Shown: piece after piece, positions 46,961 to 56,764 of the stretch
How positions within the stretch are numbered: position 1 is the first letter of the stretch
Layout: each line of letters opens with the position of its first letter
Source of the DNA: Mercurialis annua
Lineage: Eukaryota > Streptophyta > Magnoliopsida > Malpighiales > Euphorbiaceae
Direction of reading: 5' to 3'
NCBI RefSeq assembly: GCF_937616625.2
Contig: NC_065577.1
Span: forward strand, 23,449,501 to 23,513,500
DNA: 64,000 nt
The notes under the pieces: model-generated
The model's database searches: none
What the model was told of the DNA's origin: nothing
What the model saw: only the letters and a program-made list of their open reading frames with translations
Translations under genes and position numbers: made by a program

Positions 46961-48296
46961 GACGGTAATTCTGAGTTTACTTTTGTGGATGGTGTTCTGA
47001 GACATGGAAGAAGCGCACAAATCTGCGGGACCAGATTCTGGAAGAAGCGCACAAATCTGCTAATAGTGTTCATCCAGGTTCTACTTAGATGTACCATGAT
47101 CTTAAGGGTACCTACTAGTGGAGCGGGATGAAGAAGGATGTCGCTGAGTATGTTTCTAAGTGTCTGACGTGCTAGCAGGTGAAGCTGGAGCATCAGAGAC
47201 CTTTTGGCTATCTGCAGCCACTACCTATTCTAGAGTGGAAGTGGGAGCGGATTGCTATGAATTTTGTGGTTGGTTTACCACGTACTCGACAGGGGTACGA
47301 TTCCATCTGGGTGATAGTTGCCGTATGACCAAGTCAGCTCATTTCCTTCCGATTAAGGTTTCATATACTGCTTCGAGGTTGGCTTAGTTGTACTTCGACA
47401 AGATTGTCAGTTTGCATGGTGTACCGGTTTCTATTGTTTTATACAGAGGTTCTGTGTTTACTTCGAGGTTCTGGAAAGCATTACAGGAATCCTTGGGTTC
47501 TCGGTTGGATTTCAGTACATCTTTTCATCCTCAGACTGACGGTCAGTCTGAGAGGACTATTCAGACGTTGGAAGATATGCTCAGGATGTGTGTTCTCAAT
47601 TTTCAGGATAGCTGGGATACTCATCTGCCGTTGATTGAGTTTTCTTACAACAACAGTTATCACGCGAGTATCGAGATGGCGCCGTATGAGGCTTTGTACG
47701 AGCGCAAGTGTAGATCTTCTATCTGTTGTGAGGAGGTTGGAGAGCGTAAACTCTTGGGAGCAGAGATTATTCAGATTACCTCAGAGAAGGTACCGTTCAT
47801 TAAACGGAGGTTAGAGACTGCTTTTAGTCGGCATAAGAGTTATGCTGATCCGAAGAGGAAAGACATTGAGTTTCATGTTGGTGATTTCATGTTTCTTCGG
47901 GTTTTGCCTATGAAAGGCGTGGTTCGTTTTGGTGTCAAGGGAAAGTTGGCACCGAGGTATATTGGTCCTTATGAGATTTTAGAGAGGATTGGAGTTGTGG
48001 CTTATCGTCTAGTTTTACCGCCAGACATGTCGTTAGTACATCCTGTATTTCATGTTTCTATGTTGAGAAAGTACATTTCTGATCCTTCGCACGTGGTTGT
48101 ACCTCAGAGTGTTGAGATTGACGAGGAGCTGTCCTATAAGGAACATCCAGTTGAGATTGTTGATACGCAAGTGCGTAAATTGCGGAACAAAGAGATTCTG
48201 ATGGTCAAAGTGCTCTGGCGCAATAATTCTGTAGAGGAGTGCACTTGGGAGACCGAGTCGGATATGCGGAATTGCTATCCTTTTCTTTTTCCGTGA
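46961..48296 (+). pseudogene. pol: pol remnant: integrase with chromodomain of element 3
   Basis: Starts with a rearranged patch at ~46999-47064, where a 22-23-bp segment (GGAAGAAGCGCACAAATCTGC) is present twice and neighbouring sequence is missing. The HHCC zinc region carries TAG 47086, TAG 47116 and TAG 47173. The first catalytic Asp is replaced by Asn (AAT 47260-47262). A one-base deletion lies near 47320 and TAG at 47385. The second catalytic Asp is replaced by Tyr (TAC 47442-47444). The catalytic Glu (QSERT), GPY motif (YIGPYEILERIG) and chromodomain ([20 protein letters not shown]...YPFLFP) remain, in a clean frame 47388-48296. Confidence 0.94.
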
Positions 48297-48401
48297 GGTA
48301 CAATATCTTGAGTTTCTGTACTTTTTATGATTTTTACTTGTGTTACGTGTTGTTCTGGTGTGAATTGCTTATCGTGTTAAATTCGAGGACGAATTTTTTT
48401 T

Positions 48402-48414
48402 TGGTTGGGGAAAA
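48402..48414 (+). other. Polypurine tract of element 3
   Basis: GGTTGGGGAAAA directly before the 3' LTR start (TGTAATACCCCG). It primes plus-strand synthesis. The preceding ATTCGAGGACGAATTTTT is shared with elements 1 and 4. Confidence 0.85.
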
Positions 48415-51338
48415 TGTAATACCCCGTATAATTTCAAAAACTTTCCGATAAATTCCAAGTGTAAATTCGAATCGTTTTCGGGTTTCGATTGTGGTTCGAG
48501 TAAAGTTGGTTTGGTTAAAAGCTTTAATTAGGTTTTAAAAAAAGGGAAAAAGAAAAAAATATATAATTAGTTATTGTTTCGCCTAAGGGTCTCAAACGAG
48601 ACCCTTAGACAAAACAATAGGTCTCGTACGAGAACAGGAGTCTCGTACGAGACCCTGCACAATTCCTTGTGTCTCGTACGAGACTGTGAGTCTCGTACGA
48701 GACTTTGATTGGCTGCGTGCAGCCGGAGCCCTTCCTTCCCCCTATTTAACCAACCCTTCCACGTTTTTTCAATTCTTCTAACCTAAACCTCCCTCTTCTA
48801 AACACCATCAGCCGCCACCCTCACAAGATCAATCTAAAACTTCATCTTCATCATTCAAACAATCCCAATTCGGTAAGCTCTTCACCTATACTTTATATGT
48901 TGTATACGATAACGTCTTGCCGCTCGTAACTCATGGTGTTCATTGATTTGCTTGCGTATCAACATAACTTCACGTCCAAACCGATTCATTTTGTCTCCGG
49001 AATCACTGAGCTTCGTTATAATACAAGTAGGTACGTAAATCTCTTGGCTTGAGCTGCGATTACGGTTACATGTTGTAAGTCTCTTTACTGTCGAATAATT
49101 CTTGATTTCTATCTTGCTATTTTAGCCTCATCGAGTTGTTCTTCGTCGATTCTTGTCGACCCGACGATCTCTACGAACTTCACGTTTTTGAAATCGATAA
49201 CGGTACGTTAAACTCCTTCGTTCTACACATTACGGTTCACTGAAATCTTGCTCTGTTTTCTGCCGATTGCTTAGGCTTTGAGTTCTTGATTGTTAGGCCT
49301 TGAATTGGTGTTTATTGTTTGAGAGCCATTGATGTGTTGTGATTTAAAGTTCAAGATTTGGTTATGTTAAGAAATTGCCGTATGTGTTGAGTTGATATGG
49401 AGTAGAATATAGGATTTGGTTTTGATAATCTGTTAATCAATCAAAAGAGATGGTTAAATGGCAAATATAGTCACCACTCCTTTTTCTTAATCTTGATAAA
49501 TCCTTTAAGTTAATTCCATTTTGTTTTGATAATAACTTTGAATTTAAATAGACAATTTGTATATGTAAATTTTTATAACTTAAATTAATACAATTACTCG
49601 GGTAATTATATGTAATTTTAATTGTAATGTCAATTTGGCTAAATTACGGTTTAGCCCCTAAAGTTTTTAAAAGACTTATCTAAGTAAATTTTTATCTATT
49701 GGATAACTTTTGATTTTTGATTAAATTATGAATTAGTAAATTGAGATCGAATAATTAATTTGATTTCGGATATCAAATTGGCTAAAGTACAGTTTAGTCC
49801 CCAATTGGCTAAAGTACAATTTAGTCCCTAATTGGCTAAAGTACAATTTAGTCCCTAATTGGCAAAAGTACAGTTTAGTCCCTAATTGACTAATGTACAA
49901 TTTAGTCCCTTAACTTTTATAAGATTTATTGAATTAAGTTTTTGGGTTATAACTTGGTTTACTTGCAATTGAAGTCATTGAGTTCTGCTTTTAAAATGGA
50001 TTATTATTTTGTTAAATTATTTTATAAATATAAACTCGGGTTTATATTGATAAACGTTTTGAGTCGGGTTAGACTTGGGTCACCCGACAAGTGAGGTTAG
50101 CTTGGTAGTTATTGGTAACTCGGATAACCCACTATTTGGAAATTAATTATTATTTAATGATTATTAAATAATATTTGTAAATCGAATTTTAAATGAGAAC
50201 TCAATAAACTTTTATTAATTGGGCTTTATTACCTATTGGGTATTTTTGTGTGTTCTGGCTTGTTTTATTCAGACGTGTTATTTGTGCTAGTCCTGTGTGG
50301 TGTCTAGTACTCTCTAGAGTTAGGGTCTGTTTTTAATAATTATTTTATTTATCTAGACCCGTCTATTGTTTGTGCTCCAGAGGCGAACCGGGATTAGTTG
50401 CTTGCCCGTTTTCACGTGGATTAGCAAACAGTGAGTTTGTACATACTATTTACCGCTTTATTAAGTAAATTGTTATTTTAATATTAAATATATATACTAT
50501 ACGTATATTTCGAACTGTTTTTATATTATGGCTTCTAGTTGGAATATGCTACCTAATGGGCATCATTAGGACTGCGTGCGCACCAGTAATGATCTGGGTA
50601 AGGTATTTATTTCCATGTGGTAACTCGGTGTGAGCGTAGCTCTCGGGACCAAATAGAGTAACTCGGTGTAGTACAGCTCTCGGGACTCTGGATATGGTAA
50701 GTGTGGTCAGTGGTAACTCGGTGTAGCTCAGCTCTCGAGACCAGACCTATTGGATTATATTGTCTATTTAGAATTGTGGTTTAGGGTTCCAACTATTATT
50801 CGTAATATCGTTGTTAAATGTTTTAAACGGTTTTAAAAGGTTTTCCACTTAATAAATGTAGATAGTGGTATAAACTCATCTCAGTATATCTGACCCCGTT
50901 GTTTTCCCAATTTTTCCCAGGGTTATGATCTGAGAGAGTCTGGTGATCTCCGCTTTTACTTTTCTTCGGATGCTCCATCTATTTTATTAGAATTATCCAT
51001 TATTTTATTCTTAGACCGCAGTAGTTGACTAGACGTCTTTATTTTATTTTAGTTGTTGTCGGATTGGTCCGACTGGATTATTATTGCTTTGGCATGTTAT
51101 ATTATTATTTTAGAATTATTTATGTTAAGCCGAATTAATACTATCATTGGAAAGCATGTTATTTTAATTGCTGAATATTATAACTGCTAGATTTAGGCTG
51201 AAGTCTCGGTTGCCCCCGAGCATTGGTTTTCTGCAGGTTTATGTGTTTATATATTAAATGAAAGGCTAGCTACGGGTTTTGGTACTATATTACCCATACC
51301 CTAGCGTCGGTCGCGATTCATGAAAATGGGTCGTGACA
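48415..51338 (+). repeat. Element 3 3' LTR (2924 bp), module type B+X
   Basis: Starts TGTAATACCCCG and ends GTCGTGACA, followed by GTAAC of the target duplication. It matches the 5' LTR almost throughout. Differences include five instead of four 28-bp units (49783-49913), presence of the CTAGTACTCTCTAGAG segment (~50303), one palindrome restored relative to the 5' LTR (48690-48703), and scattered single-base changes. Confidence 0.95.
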
Positions 51339-51507
51339 GTAACGTGTGTAAACGTTTGGCTTAAATTGCTAAAAAGGTGAAACACTTTGTTTTGTTTCGT
51401 AACGTTTGTAAACGTTTGTCTTAAATTGCTAAAATGGGGAAACGTTTGGATTTGTTTCGTAACGTTTGTAAACGTTTTGCTTAAATTGCTAAAAAGGCGA
51501 AACAAAA
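51339..51507 (+). repeat. 169-bp satellite island between elements 3 and 4
   Basis: Nearly three 60-bp monomers in array orientation. The CACTTTGTTTTG monomer continues the order interrupted at 40132, confirming a clean element 3 insertion. Ends at AAGGCGAAAC, joined to an inverted LTR fragment. Confidence 0.95.
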
Positions 51508-52076
51508 CCTGTAGCTAGTCTTGCTGATAACCAATTTATAACATTTAAAATAATGTAACTACATAAAAACACATGCTCGGGGGTAACCGAGACTTCAGCC
51601 TAGTCTAGTAGTACATATAAACAATATATATTTAACACACGCTTATCTCAAATTAATCTCCAGTAGAATGGCAATATATTAAAATACTATAATCACTGTA
51701 ATCATGCCAAAGCTGATAAAATAACAGTTGGAACATACCAACCAATAATGGTCTAAAATATAAGTAAAAGACTAAGACATAAATAATCTGATACTACTAC
51801 TGCGGTCTAAGGGTTTAAAACAATTCGACTCTTTTATTCTAAAAATAAAATAAAGAACCTCCGAGAATGAAGAAACGGAGATCGACCAATGCTCAAATCA
51901 TAAGCCTGGAATATTTGGAAAAACAACGGGGTCAGATTTACTGAGTAGAGTTTATATAACCATTTACATTTATTAAGTTAAAAACCTTTAAACCGTTTAA
52001 TAAAACATTTTCATTATGGATTATCAATGAAACCCTAAACTACAATTCTAAATCCATTGTCGTGTCGGTGAGACGT
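51508..52076 (-). repeat. Inverted LTR fragment (type Y) at left edge of element 4
   Basis: Reverse complement of the downstream part of an element 4-type LTR, corresponding to about 59100-59665. On the minus strand it reads GTCTCACCGACACGACAATGG through GGCTGAAGTCTCGGTTACCC to GCTAGCTACA. It lacks the last ~75 bp of the LTR. It faces the forward LTR remnant 52077-52266, forming inverted arms of ~125 bp (51508-51634 and 52079-52203). Confidence 0.88.
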
Positions 52077-52266
52077 AAAAATATATATTCTTTATATGTA
52101 CTACTAGAATAGGCTGAAGTCTCGGTTGCCCCCGAACATGTGGTTTTATGCAGGTACATTATTTTAAATGTTATAAATTGATTATCCGCAAGGCTAGCTA
52201 CGGGTCTTGGTACAACCATACCCATACCCTAGCGCCGGTCACGATTCATGAAAATGGGTCGTGACA
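52077..52266 (+). repeat. 5' LTR remnant of element 4 (last 190 bp)
   Basis: Matches the end of the element 4 3' LTR from about 59540 (AAATATATATT, then GGCTGAAGTCTCGGTTGCCC) to GGTCGTGACA and is immediately followed by the primer-binding site. The upstream ~2.7 kb of the LTR, with the promoter, is missing. Confidence 0.9.
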
Positions 52267-52270
52267 AACT

Positions 52271-52282
52271 TGGTATCAGAGC
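52271..52282 (+). other. Primer-binding site for tRNA-iMet (element 4)
   Basis: TGGTATCAGAGC four bases after the LTR remnant end, identical in sequence and spacing to that of element 3. Confidence 0.95.
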
Positions 52283-55200
52283 TTTGGTTTCAAACCAAGG
52301 CTTTTGCATGTTATGTGTTTATTGTTTTGGCATGATAAGTGGTCATTGTGTCTTAGGAAATACTGCGGAATTAGGATTCAAGTCTTGTCTTTTGAAACTT
52401 TATCTTTTGATTTTTAAAACCTTCTGCCTACACCGATAGTATTGCGTCGAGGTAGTTGTATTATGTTGATTTGATGCTAATATTTTAAATTGTTGTTGTT
52501 TCACTTTGGTGATTATTGTTGCTTTTGATTTCTCAGAAAATTTTATATTGGTATTTTGTTTAAATTCATACTTGGTTATGATATTGTTTACCTTATCTTG
52601 TTGATGTTGCATTTTAGCTGGAAGATAATTTTTTTACTTAGCTGCCTTTAATGATTTTAATAACGCTGGGTTATTTGGTGAGTAGTTTTGAATTTGGCCG
52701 AGAATATGGATTAATGAAAATAATATTTCGTTAGACTTGGATCTTATTTCTGGTTTAAATGATTTTGATCGTAAAATCTTGTATCACGTTTTGTGACTTT
52801 ACGTTGCTGACCACGTATTGGTTTTGTATTTCCTTAAGAAAAAATATTTTTGGTCTGGTGTTTTGACATAAAAGTCGGATAAGTAGTTTGAGCATGATAT
52901 CCTAAAAGGTGATGTTAATTACGTTGTCAGTAAAATAATTTTTCTCATATTCAAAACTTACTTTGACTAATGATTCGAAAAGAGTGATTTTTGTAAAAAA
53001 ATTATTTTGAAAGATGATACTGTTTTAAACAGTTAATATTATTTTTGTAATTTTACCAGGTTGTGGTTTGTTTACACTTTGATGTTGTTGGTTTCATACT
53101 CGATTTGCTAGTTATGGCTGAAGTATGTGTTTTCTAAAAGTTTAATTGTTTCCTTACTTGGGTGATGAGTCCTATGTTGCTATTAGGGTACGTCGAGCTT
53201 CCTATTTAAAAAAATTGAGATTTTGTTTTAAAGTGCATCTTCCGGATTTATAAATATTTAGAATACGTTTTATAAACGTTTGTTTCGGGTTTGACTTGGG
53301 TTACCCAAATTTAGGAGTTGAGCTTGGAAGTTGTAATGACTCGGCTAACTCGATGGTTTTACAAATTAAGATACTTGGGTACTTTTAAAGCAATTAACTT
53401 GTAAAGGAGGTTTTTCCGGAAAATGAATTATTTAAAAAAAAAAAAACCATGAGGCTCAAACTTGAACTTGAAAAGTTTTATGATTGACTTTAAATTTCAA
53501 AATGAATTTTGAAGTGCACTCTTATAAGATAATATAATTACAAGTGGATTTGATAAGAAAATTTAAGGTTGTTGTAGCATGTCTTGATTTTGGTCTTTTA
53601 GGTATGTTGGGCTGATTTTGCTGAATGTCATGTTTGGTTGAACTATTTTGATTGTTTTTATTTTGTCTCTTCGTTCAGAATAAAACGTGACATGAATTAA
53701 TTTGCGTGGTCATGGATGGCTTACCTTGTTTTATGGTCTTAATTTATGAGTAAACTCTTTGTTTAGACCTCAGTTGTCTTTGTCTTCATTTTTAGTTTCG
53801 ATGGGTTTGGTGTTTTGTTTGTGAGTTGAAATCCTTGGGTTTTGATATCGAGGAAGTGTAGGAAATTTTTTTTCCTTGGAACGGTTGGTGGTTTCTGATT
53901 ATCCTGGAAAAGGATATTGAAATCCTAATCCGAGATGATAAATTGGTGTATTTATACGCTGGTGTTTTCATTAAGTTGATTCGGTGTGATGCGACAACTG
54001 GTGGTAAGTTTTGTAGAAATGTATGTGATATGTTGTTTTCTCTGAATTAAGTTTTAGTGTATTTGGAGTTTTATTGGATATTACTTTATGCTTATGAGTT
54101 TTTAGTGGAGATATCGTTTTGATTTGTTTTGGTGGTATTGTATGATTTGGTAGATTATAAGTATGAGATTGAAGGAATATTTTAAGGTTGCGTGCGAGAA
54201 TTTAGTTGTGCTAAACGCGATATATAGTTATATGTAGATTAGAAAACTTTCATGGAAAATTTACGATTTTGATTAGAAGATTATTAGATTAAGGGATTTG
54301 GTTATGCTCCATTTATATTTTTTTTACAATGGAATTTTAAAAGTAAGTTGTTTATTCAAATGTTTCGGTATATTGATATAAAGGTGTGTTCGTAAACAAA
54401 GATATATGCATTACTAAATTTTACGTCCAGGTGGAAAGAAAGCAATTTTGTCAAATTTGATTCAAAAAGAATAATTAATTTTTCGGTTGAACAATTCTTC
54501 AAATCGTGTTTTTATTTGAGAGTAAGACTTAAGAGCAACTTAAATTTTGGATATTTTGAAACTTCAATGTGTATTTTGAATACGGAGGATTTTTTCACGG
54601 TTTGATTATTACGAGAAAAGGATAAACTATTAGCATGTTTGATTTACATATCACATAAGTTTTATCAGTTGAACGGTTTCACAAATTGCAAACTTATTTA
54701 AAAGTAAGGGGAATCTACGAATTTAAAAATGCAAATATTTTAAAAAAATTCAAGGGTTTACAAAATTTATGGTTTTCCAACGGTAAAAGTACTCGATTTT
54801 GATATATAAAAAGGTGTAAAATGTGAAGTCTTTTAAAAGAGAGGTGGAAAATTTGGAATATAAAATGTTTTGCGTATTTGAAAATTTTATACTTTCATAG
54901 GTTGGTTTTGAGCATAACCAACAATCTGGTCGGGTAAATTGGTCGTAGTGATTTCTTGTTGTATACGAGGTTATAGTCAACCGATGAATTTTTTTTTAGA
55001 ATTTAGATTTGATTTGGGTATATGAACTAGTTAATTTGGAAAAAAAATCTGATGATTGTGTTTAGTGAGTTTCGACAACAAAGTTGGTTGGTCGACACTG
55101 TAGATTGAGGGTTTAATTGTTGAGAGTTTTGATATCGTTTTGTTCGAATATTAAAATATTTTTGTATGGAATAAAGTTAAGTTGTGAGACATAGTTAGGA

Positions 55201-56751
55201 TGTAAGTTGATGATTAGATACTTAAATTATTACGACCTATTTTATTTTTAAATTATTGGAGGAATAACTAGGATTGATATTTTTTTGCTAATCTAGAGAT
55301 TCCGTTATTATGAGTTAAGTTTGCATATTTTTTTGAATGACGGTAAGAGTGTTTATGATTCACGAAGTTAATGGTATTATCGAAATTGGTGTTAATCGTT
55401 GGACCACATGATTCAAATAGTGGTTGTTTTTGGCCAAAATATTATGTACTTGTTGTTGAGTATTGTTATCGATTGCTTTGGGTGCCGAGCTCGTTATAAG
55501 TGCATAAGTGAGTAGCTGTTATAGAACGCAAGATTTTATCATCTTATGTTTTCAATACCCTGTATGAAACGATAGATTTTGGAATTGTAAGAACTATTGT
55601 TGAGCTTAGGGCTTGTTCTTGCACTTTGATTATGTGGAATTAGTAATTATATAGATTTAAGTTAGTTTTGGAAGCCAACTTGTTACAGAGTATTTGAGGC
55701 TTTCAATTGGATAATTGTTGATTATATACATTATGTTGATCGAGTGATCGTTGGGGCACTAAGTTGTTAGAATCGGAATTTTGCGCATAAGTGTGTTGTG
55801 ACCGTTTAAACTGCGAGTCAGTTTCAGATTTATAAATTCGAGGTCGAGTTTTTCATAGGTTGGGGAGAATGTAATACCCCATATATTTTCGGCGTGTTTC
55901 GTCTTGTGTTGACCTTCCCGAGTGGAAATTTTATTTGGAGTTTTCATTGCGAGAGATTCGAGGTTTCATTCTAGATTATTTTAAGTTTTTCAGTCAAAAC
56001 TTTAGTGGGAGAGTTTATCTTCCCTCGTTGATGTCACCAAGATATGGTGTTATCATTAATGTCAAGTGAAAGTTAGTGTTATTACTTTTTGTGAGCATTT
56101 GAGATTATTTAGTGTATGTGCTGTAGTATTTAGTTATTGTTCGAGGAACAACCTGTTGAGTTTTGCTTACGCAAGCGCTTAAGTCGTTAAGCACGGAATT
56201 ACTATGTTGTAGCTTGTGGTGCCATTTTTAGCATGATTGTTATTATGGATTTTATCGAACACTCTGGGTGCGTGTTGTTGACTAGTTAAGTAATGTTGAG
56301 TTCTGTTACTTTTCAAACTTCATGTTGTTTTATCAAATGAATTTTTAAATTTTAAACATTGGTTTATATTGGGGTTTCTTTGGTTCGGGTTTGACTTGGG
56401 TCGCCCGAAACGTGATTAAGTTTGGAATTCTTGGTTAACTCGGCTAAGTACCATTATATTTTCTTTTAAATTGTTTTACCAAATGGTTTGAAAAGGTTTC
56501 CGGATTATGTTTTCAAATGGAACTCGATAGGGCTTAACTGCTGTATGGTTTTGGTTTTATTGGTTACTTGGTTGAGGAATGTTCTTAAGAGACGGAGTTC
56601 GTTACGTGTAATTATTATTATTGTTGTCCTTGATTACCTTGAGTATCTGGTTCGTGAGTTTTACGTTGGCTATGTGCATTTTGTATGTAATTTTATGTTA
56701 TGTAGTACGTTAGTCGTTTTTGTGTTGTAAATTCGAGGACGAATTTTTAAT
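52283..56751 (+). other. Non-coding interior of element 4
   Basis: The first ~330 bp match the leader of element 3 (shared GCTTTGGTTTCAAACCAAGG, TTGCGTCGAG and TTGATTTGATGCT). After that I recognise no gag, PR, RT, RH or IN motif in any frame. The longest frames are about 80 codons (for example 56488-56730) and not convincing. Two patches resemble LTR interior (TTTGACTTGGGTTACCC plus GACTCGGCTAACTCG near 53293-53355, and a similar pair near 56390-56446). AT-rich throughout, with a poly-A run near 53432. Confidence 0.75.
55858..56500 (+). repeat. Internal polypurine tract plus LTR-like start (decayed or partial LTR)
   Basis: GGTTGGGGAGAA at 55858-55869 is followed by TGTAATACCCCAT at 55870, the hallmark start of a type B LTR. 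It is preceded by AATTCGAGGTCGAGTTTTT, like the pre-LTR sequence elsewhere. About 500 bp on there is TTTGACTTGGGTCGCCC and ACTCGGCTAAG, as inside the LTRs. The rest does not match closely. It may be an old LTR relic carried as internal sequence. Confidence 0.55.
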
Positions 56752-56764
56752 AAGTTGGGGAGAA
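56752..56764 (+). other. Polypurine tract of element 4
   Basis: AAGTTGGGGAGAA directly before TGTAATATCCCG. The upstream AATTCGAGGACGAATTTTTAA is the same as before the element 1 LTR. Confidence 0.85.

Larger units (their letters stand above)
40133..51338 (+). mobile_element. Element 3: structurally complete Tekay-type chromovirus (11.2 kb)
   Basis: Full structure in order: 5' LTR 40133-43033, primer-binding site, 5' leader, gag-pro frame, broken RT/RNase H/integrase with chromodomain, polypurine tract, 3' LTR 48415-51338, and a 5-bp target duplication. The domain order PR-RT-RH-IN is Ty3/gypsy. The chromodomain, long LTRs and iMet primer site fit the Tekay/Del lineage. The two LTRs differ by scattered substitutions and a few indels (by eye a few percent). 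The element cannot encode a working Pol. Confidence 0.97.

Noticed and set aside
56488..56730. 80-codon frame with hydrophobic segments before the element 4 3' LTR
   Set aside because: It is isolated, AT-rich and short, and sits in sequence that partly resembles decayed LTR interior.
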